NCBI GenBank assembly: GCA_024663395.1
Contig: JANFAH010000064.1
Coordinates: 62,001 to 126,000 of the forward strand
Direction of reading: 5' to 3'
Source of the DNA: Pisolithus tinctorius
Lineage: Eukaryota; Basidiomycota; Agaricomycetes; Boletales; Pisolithaceae
Length of the DNA stretch: 64,000 nt
Below are positions 1 through 11,543 of this stretch, in pieces. The notes below the pieces were generated by a model. That model worked only from the letters and a program-made list of their open reading frames with translations, had not been told where the DNA came from and ran no database searches. Each line of letters starts with the position of its first letter. Position 1 is the first letter of the stretch. Both the position numbers and the translations under genes were made by a program.

Positions 1-427
1 TCGACGTCTTTCTCAGGGGAGATAGCCTCCGTGACAGTGCGGACACCGTCAGCATCGACATGGGGACCGAGTGGGAGTTGGACGAGTATGCCGCTTATCT
101 CTCTGTCATCGTTAAGCTTTTTAACGAGCGAGACGACTTCGTCGACTGTGGCAGATTCTGGGATGTTAACATGTCTGAATTTGATACCGACCTCCTCGGC
201 GGCCTTTGCCTTCATGCGGACATAGACAGAAGAGTCAGGACGATCACCGGCTTGGACGATGACAAGCTGGGGTTGAAATCGAGGGTACTGGGCCTGATAA
301 GACTTGATCTTTTGCGCGACCGCGCTGCGGATGGACCTGTTGAGGAGATTATAGTAGTGAGAAGTACCGGAGAAAGAGGGTCATACTTGGCAATGGCCGT
401 GCCGTCGATGATCTTTGCAGATGCCAT
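1..427 (-). CDS. C1-tetrahydrofolate synthase (methylene-THF dehydrogenase/cyclohydrolase), N-terminal part
   Basis: This is the first ~125 residues of the trifunctional or bifunctional folate enzyme that interconverts methylene-, methenyl- and formyl-THF; the rest lies beyond base 1. The start MASAKIIDGTAIAK is followed by an intron at 386-337 (50 nt, gtatga...acag). Exon 2 then reads SIRSAVAQKIKS, VQAGDRPDSSVYVRMKAKAA and GILVQLPLGPHVDADGV. The YVRMK tyrosine and lysine fit the catalytic YxxxK of the dehydrogenase/cyclohydrolase fold, and ILVQLPLP-like is a family signature. No targeting extension precedes MASAK, which suggests the cytosolic (Ade3-like) form. It is divergent from the mge1 homologue. 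Whether the C-terminal formyl-THF synthetase domain is present cannot be seen. Confidence 0.9.
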
Positions 428-664
428 GGTGGTGGTATGAAGAGAAGAGTGAAACACTGCCGAGCGTCCGGTTTTAATAAGATGAGCGCGAGCGCAAGAT
501 AGGACAGCAAATGTCCGACCCAGCAGCTTGATGCTCATCCAACATGAGTCCGATGCAGTAATGATTGAATAGCCATAGCCGAGAATGGAACACCCATCGC
601 TTATGTAACACCCGCTACTCCACGCAACTAGTCTTTTTTTTGTTTCGCTTTTTATTCCTCTGAA

Positions 665-1452
665 ATGCACGGAGTGGGGCTTGCAAGACGTTCGCTGCTG
701 TCGTTCAGATCGCTCGCACGCCCGTCGCGACAGGTCCTCGGCCATCCTCTCCGTTGCCTGCCGCCGGGCATCAGACACTTGTCAGACGACAAGCCGTCTG
801 AGTCGCAGCCCGTGCAGGATGCCCAACCGCAACCGGATACGGATATCCCACCTCAGACGGTGCCGTTGGAACAGTTGAAGGCAAAGGAAGCCGAGGTTGT
901 CGACCTCACCGTCAGTCTTCGCTCTTCTCTCTTTGCGTGTGTAGTTGACTCCACTACCTCTCCCAGAATCGACTACGGTACCTCCAGGCGGACTTTGTCA
1001 ACCTCCAGCGCAATGCTGCACGCGAAAAAGAGCAACAGCGCGACTATGCCATCTCGCGTTTTGCAGGTGATCTCCTCGAGGTCGTCGACGTCCTTTCCCT
1101 TGCTCTCAAGTCCGTCCCTACGCCCCACCTAAATTCTCCCTCGTCTCCGCCTCCAAACCCTTCCGACCCTCCTACACCCCCGCAGAAATCTGCCCAGGAT
1201 TACCTCGTCGAACTCCACCACGGTGTCCAAATGACCCACCGCCTTTTGCTCTCCGTCCTTGGTACATACGGTGTCAAATCGTTCGACCCCACGGGCGAAA
1301 AGTTTGACCCGAACCGACACGAAGCACTTTACCAAGCACCCATACCTGAGAAGGAGCCGGGGACTGTAATAGATTGCCAAAAGATCGGTTTCATGATCAA
1401 GGACCGGTTATTACGTGCAGCCAAAGTCGGGGTTGTCCAGGATACGTCATGA
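665..1452 (+). CDS. mge1: Mitochondrial GrpE-type nucleotide exchange factor
   Basis: GrpE homologue that releases ADP from matrix Hsp70 during protein import and folding. There are two exons, 665-910 and 967-1452, with one 56-nt intron in phase 0. The N-terminus (MHGVGLARRSLLSFRSLARP) is rich in Arg and Ser and lacks acidic residues, as expected for a mitochondrial presequence. A coiled coil follows (LEQLKAKEAEVVDLTNRLRY, LQADFVNLQRNAAREKEQQ). The C-terminal beta domain has GVKSFDPTGEKFDPNRHEAL and GFMIKDRLLRAAKVGVVQ, the usual GrpE signature region. Length (~243 aa) is normal. A Pro/Ser-rich linker of about 20 residues sits between the helix and the beta domain. The product is confident; the first ATG could be one of several. 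Confidence 0.95.
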
Positions 1453-1561
1453 TACATTATTCTTGCGGTTAGGATATTTTTTAGGAGCTTTTCATGTGGG
1501 GGGTTAGCACGACCACGCACGCATCACCATCACGATGGCATTATATTCTAGCATATCTAAT

Positions 1562-3010
<1,449 letters not shown>

Positions 3011-3066
3011 CCGACTAATACAGAGACAAGTGGGTATGGGTTGATCACGTGCCCGACCAGTCCATC
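3011..3066. promoter_or_regulatory. Compact divergent promoter between msf1 and the 3067 gene
   Basis: Only 56 bases separate the two start codons, so both promoters and 5' leaders must overlap each other or the coding regions. No TATA-like box is evident. Confidence 0.5.
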
Positions 3067-4473
3067 ATGTCCCCCACCACCACTCAGGTATTCATTAGTT
3101 ACGAGGCTTTGGCCCACTCACAACTTATTTACGACCATAGCCGTCTGTTACCAAACGTAGGTCCGCTGCAAAGCGTCACATCGTCTCGTCGACGGACGAG
3201 GAGGCAGACGATACGCGCTTCCAGCCGTCCACAGGCAAGCGTGCTCGCACAGCCGAAACCGACGACTCACAGGTGGATATCGTTGACACCCCAACGGAGG
3301 AAAGTCGTTTCCTTCCTGATGGCACACCCCCTTTATCACATCCCACTCGGCCCAAGAAGAACACGAAAAAATCTGCACCCAAACCGAAACAACTCGTTGT
3401 GCACTTAGACGAAGATGGCGACTTCGGTGCTGATGCGAATATCGAGGATGATCCGGTCGACATCGATTTTCTGTCCTCAGACCTAGATGACGATAACCTC
3501 GAGGTCGATTCTACATCTAAACGCGGCAGAACGAAGGCAACCTCCTCGAAGAACACAGCTGCAAAGGGCAAGCTGGGGCCACCGAAGAGCGCAAAGGGCA
3601 AGACCCACAAAGAGAAAGAGATTTTCATCAAGGATGAACGTAAATTGCTTGCTCTTCCGTCCTCCACACCCAGGGCATCTAGCGCCACAACTCACACTGA
3701 AACAACTGCTCAAGAAGAACCGGCCTCCGTCGTACCTTCGGCTTCCTCTAAATCCGTGCCAGATACTACCGCAACCCAAGGCGCCGCCGAAAAAGACGCT
3801 GCAAACCCACCCGTCCCGAAGAGACGCAAACTCCCAACCATAACCAAGACAAGACAGCCAGGTGCTGTTGGAACCACCCCCGCACTTAGCAATCCCACCA
3901 CTACAACCAAGCCATCTGGTCCTCTCCCCCCGTCAACCGGTGATTTGGTGAAGCCCCCATTACCAAGCATTCAGCAACGAAAGACAGCTCTTTCGGGGAC
4001 GCAGGACTTTGACCTACGTCAACCTAACATTTATGCGGAATTGTTCAAACCAGGTGTAGGTGTAAATTTATACAGGACCGTCCATTCCATAACTCACTCA
4101 GTAGCAGGGGGCCAGCGCGCCTGGGTCAAGTTTGACTCGACGAGAGAAGGAAGAAGAGCGACGAAAAGAGTTGAACCGGATGAGGGACGAAGCACGAGCT
4201 AAGCGTGCAGAAGAAGCGGTATGTCAACCATGACTCGTGCAGTAGATCTAAACGAATGAGCGTCTCCCATAGAAAATCACTTTCGATCTCCAAGCACAGG
4301 CAGAGAAGATTGCGCGCTTTGAACGCCGGCTGCGTGGGGAAAATAGCAGTGCTCTCCATCCAAACTTTCTCGCTGCAAAGTTCAGGGACGAATGGGAGAT
4401 AGAGAGACGTCGACGGCGGGACGGTGGAGGGACGTCTAGAGATGAGGGGGACACTCACTCCGTTACTCATTGA
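3067..4473 (+). CDS. Lysine-rich, mostly disordered nuclear-type protein, unknown function
   Basis: I do not recognise a named family. The best model has four exons: 3067-3087, 3141-4053, 4145-4218 and 4273-4473. It starts MSPTTTQ and continues PSVTKRRSAAKRHIVSSTDE. The first ~330 residues are low complexity: basic stretches (KRRSAAKR, KRGRTK, KRRKLP) alternate with acidic ones (DIDFLSSDLDDDNLEVDS). The C-terminal ~90 residues look folded or helical, charged and coiled-coil-like: EKEERRKELNRMRDEARAKR, then DLQAQAEKIARFERRLRGE and LHPNFLAAKFRDEWEIERRR. A nuclear or chromatin location is inferred from the basic clusters only. The third intron boundary (acceptor at 4144) was chosen because it alone restores the helical frame. 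Confidence 0.65.
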
Positions 4474-4527
4474 TTTTTTTGTACAGTCATGGATTAGCGT
4501 AGTTAATAAACATCCGTCCCTGTCATG

Positions 4528-5844
4528 TTATCCGTCTGACGGCGAGATGAAGTTGGCCGATAACCTTGATATTTGATCGAAACAAGTATCGAACCACTTC
4601 TTGCCGACACTCTTCGAGGGTTTTGGCGAAGGACTATCCTGAACGCTGAGCTGCTTTACTTGTGCATCTAGTCCATCGTCGACAGGGAAAAACGCCTGAA
4701 GCCGAGTGCGCAGCGCAGCGACAACCGTCATCAAGGCAGCCACTTCCTTGCAGACAGAGTCAGGGTCTTGCGGGGAATAGAGGGTAGCGACGAGTTCGTC
4801 GGAAGCTTCTAGCAGAGAATGCGACTGTTCGAGGAGAGAATCGTACGCGACGTTGGAGACAGGAGCGGTGCATGTCGGGGATACCACGTCCAAAAAAACG
4901 CGTTTGTGCAGAAGAGTAGTCAGCCGCAAGATCGGATATACCTGACAGACAAAACGAGGCAGGGCTTAACCGTCGCCATTAGACAACCGTGAACAGAGAG
5001 AGCACTGTACACTTTTAACACGTGAGAGTTCATCCTTGTTCAAACTGGCATTTGTTCCAAGACCCAATTCATCCCATCCGTCGTCAAAGTCATCTTCCTC
5101 CTCGTCCGCCGGGTGATTTGCATCATCCCGCTCTGCTTCTTCAATCATGCGAGAGACCTCTGCGAGGCCATCTTCGAGTGTTGCCTTATCGACTGACCAG
5201 TGCTGTCGGACCGCCGATCGGTTATCCTTGGGTATACCATTCGGCCCCTGAGCCGTTGTGATCAGATGATGCAGCGCCGCTGTCCTGACGAGATACTCTT
5301 CCCCCGTCGTTCCACTGGTCGAGGGTAGATCGCGAGCAGCCAAGTCAATGAAAGTCTGGACGAGGTCTCGCAAGGATTCTAGAATGCCTTTGACCAGATT
5401 CGTCGTATCTTTGATGAAGGTTGCGCCGTACTGGACCTCATTCAGTAGACTGACGCAGTAGACTACTCCCGATGCATGTTTCGCGAGATCTTGTAGGAGA
5501 GGCAGAGAAGCCGAGTATGTAGGAGACGACGGGTTCAACGCTAGCGACAGCTTCGTTGATAAGTTGTAGATGAGCGAAAGGAGCGAGTGCAAGTCCTTGC
5601 AAATAACCGACAGATCAGATGTCTCCGGATTTGATCGCTCGCGGTCCCGCTCATCGAGCGCCCTCAGAGCGGTGCCACACGTCTGCGAAACAAACGTCAA
5701 TGCGACTATGGCTAGAACGTTGTTTGAGTTCTGGAGTCTGGCAAGGCTCTGTGATACTCGCCTTTTTGCTTGTCGCTCATCGTGGCCAGGGCGATGAGTC
5801 TGCTTACCTAACCAAGTCCTGTTATTTTCGCAACTCCCTTCCAA
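4528..5844 (-). CDS. GCIP / cyclin-D1-binding-protein-1-like protein
   Basis: All-helical protein of the GCIP (Grap2 and cyclin-D-interacting, CCNDBP1) type. The main exon covers about 5844-5007, followed by an intron (gtacag...gtcag, about 5006-4943) and a last exon ending at 4528. Family-like stretches are LQNSNNVLAIVALTFVSQTC, the acidic linker ADEEEDDFDDGWDELG and VYPILRLTTLLHKRVFLDVV. Fungal members have poorly defined roles; the animal protein binds cyclin D and HLH factors. The 5' end is unresolved. The open frame runs to about 5844 without an ATG, so a short first exon probably lies between 5850 and 5940 on this strand. That would place it beside or across the start of the divergent yme1 homologue. 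Confidence 0.7.
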
Positions 5845-5902
5845 GTCAGCTGCCCTTCCTCAGTCAGTCTACCTAATAACACTCGTTAGATCGTCCAAGT
5901 GC

Positions 5903-8900
5903 ATGTCCGTGCACTTGCTGGTAGGATTTTCCCACTCTATTCGTACTCATCCTATCTGACAATTAAACCCGGACCTAAAGTTCTCCAGTACGCTCCGCGC
6001 TCAATGGCGCGCGGCAGCAGCTCCAACACCAATTCTCCGCTCCTTGTCTACATCCCACGGCAGGGCAGTCTTAATCTCAAGCCTACAACGCTCGCAGCAC
6101 TCGCGTTCGTCTGCTGCTGCAATATTATCATCTAGACTTAATATCCCACCGTTGACGCAACCATGCATTCGCCGATCTCTGTCGTGGTTTACCTGGTCGA
6201 AACCGACCGCTACGCCGTCCCCAGACACCGTCGCAGAGATTGCGCGCCTCGAGGCAGAGGCTAATACAGACCCGAACAACGTTCAAGCGCACGAAGAGCT
6301 CTTTCGTGCTCTGGCAGCGACCAAGACAAAAGCCGGGTATGACCTCATCATGAGTCGGTGGGAACGAATGTGTGAAGCCGTGAGTCTTTCGACTCGATAC
6401 AATAAGCGAAATGCGATATACCTCATACTTACATGAGACGCAGAATCCAGGGTCGCCGTTGATCGACTCCGACACATCCTTTCGATTATATCTTCTTGCA
6501 CTGGTGGAATCTGGTCTCCAATCGTCCGTAAACCTTGCCATCCGGAGGAGGGACTCCATCCTGGGTCCTGCACAAGCAGCAGCAGCCTCTTCTAGTAATG
6601 ACTCAAACGTCGCCTCGGATACCTCTCCTGCTTCTCCGCACCAACACGAGCCCGCACCTGCACAAGCCGACCAGCCATCTCCAACTACACCGCCGACCGG
6701 ATCCCCAACACTGCAAACTCGAAGCCAAATGATAGCCTCCGAGCTACTTGCAAACCGAACGAAGTCGTTTGCCGAATCTTCTACACAAACTGCTAGTCCG
6801 GCAATGGCGGGTCTAATCGAGGCATTGAGCAAAGGCGGTGGTCGCAGTAATAGTCCAATCCACGTTACTCTCAGCGAACGTAAGTGCGAAGGACTCTTCC
6901 CATGATTATCTCCCTAATCTAGATTTTCAAATCAGCCAAAGGATCCGTCGTTTTGCGACTTGTTAGGTTCTTGGTGTTGACGGCAATGTCAGGCTTCTGT
7001 AAGCAATCACACCCTACTGTCCCTCGCGCTAATCTTTTTCTGTCTAGTTATCTTGGTCGTTCTTTCCGTTCTTCTGGAGAACTCCGGTTTGATGAAAACT
7101 GTACCACGCCAAGCGGAGTTTGAGCCCCTCCAGCAAAAGACCGTCAAATTCAGTGACGTGCATGGCGTTGACGAGGTCAAACAGGTACGATCTGTTTACC
7201 CCGCCCAAAGAACCCATTCTTGATCCGTCATGTTTGATCAGGAACTTGCTGACGTAGTCGCATTCTTGAAAGATCCGACCACGTTTGCCAGTCTTGGTGG
7301 TAAGCTCCCCAAAGGCATTCTGCTCACAGGGCCCCCTGGTACCGGAAAGACGATGCTGGCAAGAGCCATTGCTGGAGAAGCTGGCGTCCCGTTCTTCTTC
7401 TCTTCAGGGTCCGAGTTTGAGGAGATGTTTGTGGGCGTTGGGGCGAAACGCGTTAGAGAACTATTCGCTACCGCACGCAAGAGACAGCCTGCCATAATTT
7501 TCATTGACGAACTGGATGCTGTGGGGGGGAAAAGATCACAGCGCGATCAGCACTATATGAAACAAACCCTGAACCAGCTTTTAGTGGAGATGGACGGGTT
7601 TCAACAATCTGAGGGTGTTATCGTCATTGCAGCTACCAACTTTCCGGAAAGCCTAGATCCGTTTGTAACACTCCCAAACAACCCTATACCGGATAACTAA
7701 CGAAGAAATACTGTCACAGTGCTCTCACGCGCCCTGGGCGCTTTGATCGACACATAGCTGTTCCCCTCCCTGATATCCGTGGTCGAGTGCAGCTCCTTAC
7801 GCACTTCATGAGGGATGTCGTCACTAGCAAATGTATGCGTGCTCGCTACTTTCGTTCTCCAAAACACTCTGCTCATGGATAACACGTCCCATTGCAGCTG
7901 TCGATCCTATGGTCGTTGCGAGAGGAACACCCGGGTTCTCTGGGGCAGAGCTCCAAAACATGGTCAAGTCAGTCTGAAGTTAGATCACCTCCTGAAACCC
8001 CCGACTAACGGGTATCCAGTCAAGCAGCAATTCAGGCATCTAAGGAAGGATGTAAGGAGATTACCCTCAAACATTTTGAGTGGGCAAAGGTAAGTTTGTA
8101 CCCGGTAACACCCCACGAGGCGACCCTATCTAGCCGTTTCACAGGACCGCATTATTTTGGGAGCTGAGCGGAAGAGTGCATACATCGATGAGAAAAGCAA
8201 ACTGCTGACAGCTTATCATGAGGTGCAGTTTTCGAATCCTTTCACCATGGAGATACGGGGATCTCACCTCGGAAATAGGGTGGGCATGCCCTGGCTGCGC
8301 TGTACACGGAAGGCGCCATGCCTTTGCACAAGGTTACCTGTGTTCCACGCGGTCATGCCTTGGGCGTCGTACGTATGAAACTCGATGACTTATAACCGTT
8401 ATTAATGGATGTCTTTCAGACGTCTCAGTTGCCAGAAAATGATATGTTCTCTGTCACACAGACTGAATACAAGGCAATCATTGATGTATGTATGGGTGGG
8501 AGAGTAGCGGAGAACTTGAGTAAGTCCGCACATTTTGCTTCGCGACAGCTAGTTGATGTCGTTGCCAAGTTTATGGAGAGGGTGGCTTGACGAGTGGTGC
8601 GTCGAGTGATCTCCAGAAAGCCACGCGGACTGCGACGATGATGGTCAAGGTAAGCTCACCACGACGGTAATCATACTGGGTTCTTTTGGCAACTCCCGTG
8701 CAGAGATGGGGATTCTCGGAGAAGGTTGGCCCTGTATACTATGGGTCAGAAAACGGTATGAGTCCTGCGACGAGAGACAAGATCGACACAGAAATCCGCA
8801 GGTGAGCTAGCATGTGTCATTATGGCTACCGTGGATATCTCACCGGAATATTCTAGCATACTGCAGTTGGCCGAGGTACGTGTGATACGGCTCTTGGAAG

Positions 8901-9123
8901 AGAGGAAGGAGGAGTTACATCGGGTATGGAAATCTCAATTATTACCTCAGCGCCTACTCATCTGCTTGGATAGCTTGCCCATGCCTTGGTTGAGCACGAG
9001 ACTCTCACAGCAGACGAAGTGAGGAAGGTAATCAAGGGTGAGCCAATACGGAAAGTTGAGGAAAAAGTATCGTCGTCGGTCGTTTCTCAGGAAGCGACGG
9101 AACCCTTGCCTATACCTTCGTGA
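5903..9123 (+). CDS. yme1: i-AAA mitochondrial inner-membrane metalloprotease
   Basis: FtsH-type ATP-dependent zinc protease facing the intermembrane space. About 15 short exons join in frame. Exon 1 (5903-5920, MSVHLL) joins after a 60-nt intron at 5981 to [20 protein letters not shown], a typical presequence. Then follow a TPR-like helical linker, a Ser/Pro/Gln-rich stretch, a membrane segment ([20 protein letters not shown], split by an intron), and the AAA core. The core has [19 protein letters not shown], Walker A GPPGTGKT, Walker [11 protein letters not shown], and the second region of homology ending [11 protein letters not shown]. The zinc site HEGGH is split by the intron after 8219. 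The C-terminus runs through [18 protein letters not shown] to [11 protein letters not shown] and a stop at 9121. Every catalytic motif is present, so the gene appears functional. A TPR protein resembling its adaptor Mgr3 lies 9.6 kb downstream. Confidence 0.95.
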
Positions 9124-9207
9124 AGGGGTTCATGGAACGTTTAGATAGTAGATGCTGGTTGCACTGAAGGAGGCATACATGTAATGCGTCAATAATAATA
9201 TAATTAC

Positions 9208-11010
9208 TTACCTGGTGGCAGGTGAAAAATGTGCTACTCCCTTCGACAGGTCATAGATACTCTGTAAGAAGGGTTCCTCACTCTCAATATTTCCGATCTG
9301 CCAAGGTCATCGTCAAAATTACTGATACATACCATGCCGTCATTTGATCTGCTGCGGCACCGCTCGCAGGGTATGGCGTGTGAGACACATATCAGCGGTG
9401 CTCATCATGATGAGAACAATCCATTCCATTTCGCCTCAAGCCTTGATTGGCGCCACGGATGACATGACAAAAAAATTAGGCTCCGTTAAGTCATCAACCT
9501 GATCAAGGAAGTGCATGTACCCCTAAGACGGCAAGATTGGACATAGACAAACGAAGGGACTCCGAGTGGTGGCTTCAGAGGTGTTCAGAGGGAGAGCCAT
9601 GGGAAGGAGAACAATAATGAGGCCAACAAATTCAGGGCTGACAACTTCCCAAGAAACGGGCGTTTTAGCCGGTGGAACGTTAGCGATTGGGCGGAGGTAC
9701 CCTAATTCGACCTGTAAGACGATGCATCGGGGGTCCTCAATTTGACCTTTGATGTTAATTACACTCACGACCAAGCGAGATGCTCGAGCAGGCCATGCCT
9801 TGCTCGGAGCGGATGGATCTATTCAGGATGTCATCACCACAGTCCAGAAATGTCAGTGGTGGACCAAGAGTTTGAACCGAAATGAAATCTCCCCTGATGG
9901 CGGGTTGCCGCAGCACTAGTCTTCACATGAGAGGTGGGTGTTCGAGACCGAGTAAAACCGTAAACTTTCCCTAATGAACACATGCCATCCTGTCATCATT
10001 GCTAATAAGATAACTTGATTTTCCCCTGGCTTTGCTCTGGTTTGGCTTTGTGATCGCTTTGCAATGTTATGTAAAAGCAACCACTTATTCTGTAGGATGT
10101 GATGGATCGGGGCTCGAAATTGTTCGGTGGGTCCAAGTGGTTTAAAGAAGGAAGAGAAAACTGACACACGTACGCTGAGGGTGAGATGTTCCTTTCGAAG
10201 GCTTGATCTGTCAGTAAAAATACTTGAAAACCGTCGGTAGAGCAGCGGCGTACTGATTTGTTGATCTTGACACGAGGTACCTTCTGAGAAATTTACACGG
10301 ACAGGTCACGAATTCCTCACCATGCGGACTGATCAGCGTAAACTGGGTGTAGAGAAGCCATGCTCGGAAGCACTTAATAATCGTGACAGTCGTCAAAAAG
10401 CTCCAATGAAACGAAGGGAGCTAGTCCACTGGGTGAGAAGGACAGTGGCAGCGTGACAGCCACGAACAGAAGACAGGGGAGACTTGATATATACGATCGT
10501 GGTTTTGCAGGGAAGCAGATAACGCTTTGCCCAATCTTTCGCCTGATAACAGCCGTTACGAGGGAAGACGAAAGCGTACCTTGTACGCCAGAGAGTGGGG
10601 TGGGTGTTTCCTTTCTCGAGGCCCGGGCTCGGGTTGATGGAAGTGAGACCCTGAGACGAGCCACCTACATATGTACGTCTGCGGTGACCACACGTCAAAG
10701 AGGACGTACATGACAGCGTCTGGTGTGGTCACGCGGACAGATACCCGCAAAGCGCCGTCACGTATTCGTACAGGCTCTTGTACTTTTTGCGATAATGGAT
10801 TTTCCGTGAACAAAATTGGGAGTTGGTAAATGGGACGTATGTAATATGGGATTAGAATAGGCAGGATATTATTCGGGTTAAAAAGGCGTGAGGGGTGAGA
10901 CCTTGAGGCGGTGAGAGGGACGCAGGCCTTGCCATTCTTCGTGCACCGAGGTCGACAGCGAGGACATCGTTGCGGAAGCTTCGTCTTTTAAACGCGGGTT
11001 CAAGTAACTG
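9208..11010 (-). other. Possible unrecognised multi-exon gene, otherwise unassigned spacer
   Basis: No family is recognised in the ~2 kb between yme1 and the small Cys-rich gene. On the minus strand there are protein-like stretches that could be exons. One open frame around 10930-10660 reads NPNNILPILIPYYIRPIYQL, then VQEPVRIRDGALRVSVRVTT and PDAVMYVLFDVWSPQ. A candidate last exon ends at a TAA at 9208-9210, with IGNIESEEPFLQSIYDLSKG after a 35-nt intron-like stretch (gtatgt...ggcag) at 9306-9340. I could not join these into one frame with confidence. Transcript data would decide. Confidence 0.2.
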
Positions 11011-11149
11011 ATCGACGAGGCAGTGCCAAGGGGAATTTATATTATCATCATCATCACGCGTGCTGCCCACTTGATCGTCAGTACTCCCTTTCCTCCTACC
11101 TCCGCCGAGATGGGCTCGCCCGACAGTTTACTGATATAGTACTTTCAAG

Positions 11150-11476
11150 ATGTGCCACCGTCTACTCAGATTCGTAAAACACACCGCATGCGGTCATAAT
11201 TCCTTCCAAAACGACTCCGTGATCGACTGTCGGTCTAGCGACTGCAAGATCAGCAGCCATCATCGATCACCCTGCAACCCTTGTGTTTGTCGCAGATACT
11301 ACGGGTGCGTTGCTCTTCCCAGTCGCATGCACATATACCTATTACCCCGTACTGCGATAGGCAACCCCAACGACTAATCACCCGAGAAGTGAGTCCCATG
11401 ATACTCCGACGCCGAATGTTCCTTTTGATCCGCTCCGTCCGCGCAGGTTCCCGGCAAGTGTCCGCAATGTAAATAA
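11150..11476 (+). CDS. Small cysteine-rich protein (basidiomycete CGH/CPxC type)
   Basis: Predicted protein of about 70 residues from three exons: 11150-11304, 11361-11388 and 11447-11476. The joined product starts MCHRLLRFVKHTACGH and continues VIDCRSSDCKISSHHRSPCN. It ends GQPQRLITREVPGKCPQCK. The ordered Cys/His pattern (MC...CGH...DC..C..S..H...C..C.C...PGKCPQC) matches a small hypothetical family I have seen repeatedly in agaric genomes, whose function is unknown. The pattern suggests a zinc-binding fold rather than a disulfide-rich secreted peptide, since no signal peptide is present. Both introns have good ends, and the last exon restores the typical PGKCPxC ending, which supports the model. 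Confidence 0.6.
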
Positions 11477-11543
11477 TGCAATCGACGTCTTCATTACTGC
11501 GTTGTATATCATCACATCTACCCGCACGAGATAGATATCCATC

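Noticed and set aside
6128..6832. Minus-strand open frame of 234 residues
   Set aside because: It is a shadow of the yme1 N-terminal exons, whose plus-strand reading gives a presequence and linker leading into the AAA domain.
7640..7740. Truncation of yme1 after SLDP
   Set aside because: An intron with a gt donor inside the CCG codon and a cacag acceptor joins to [11 protein letters not shown] and keeps frame to the natural end.
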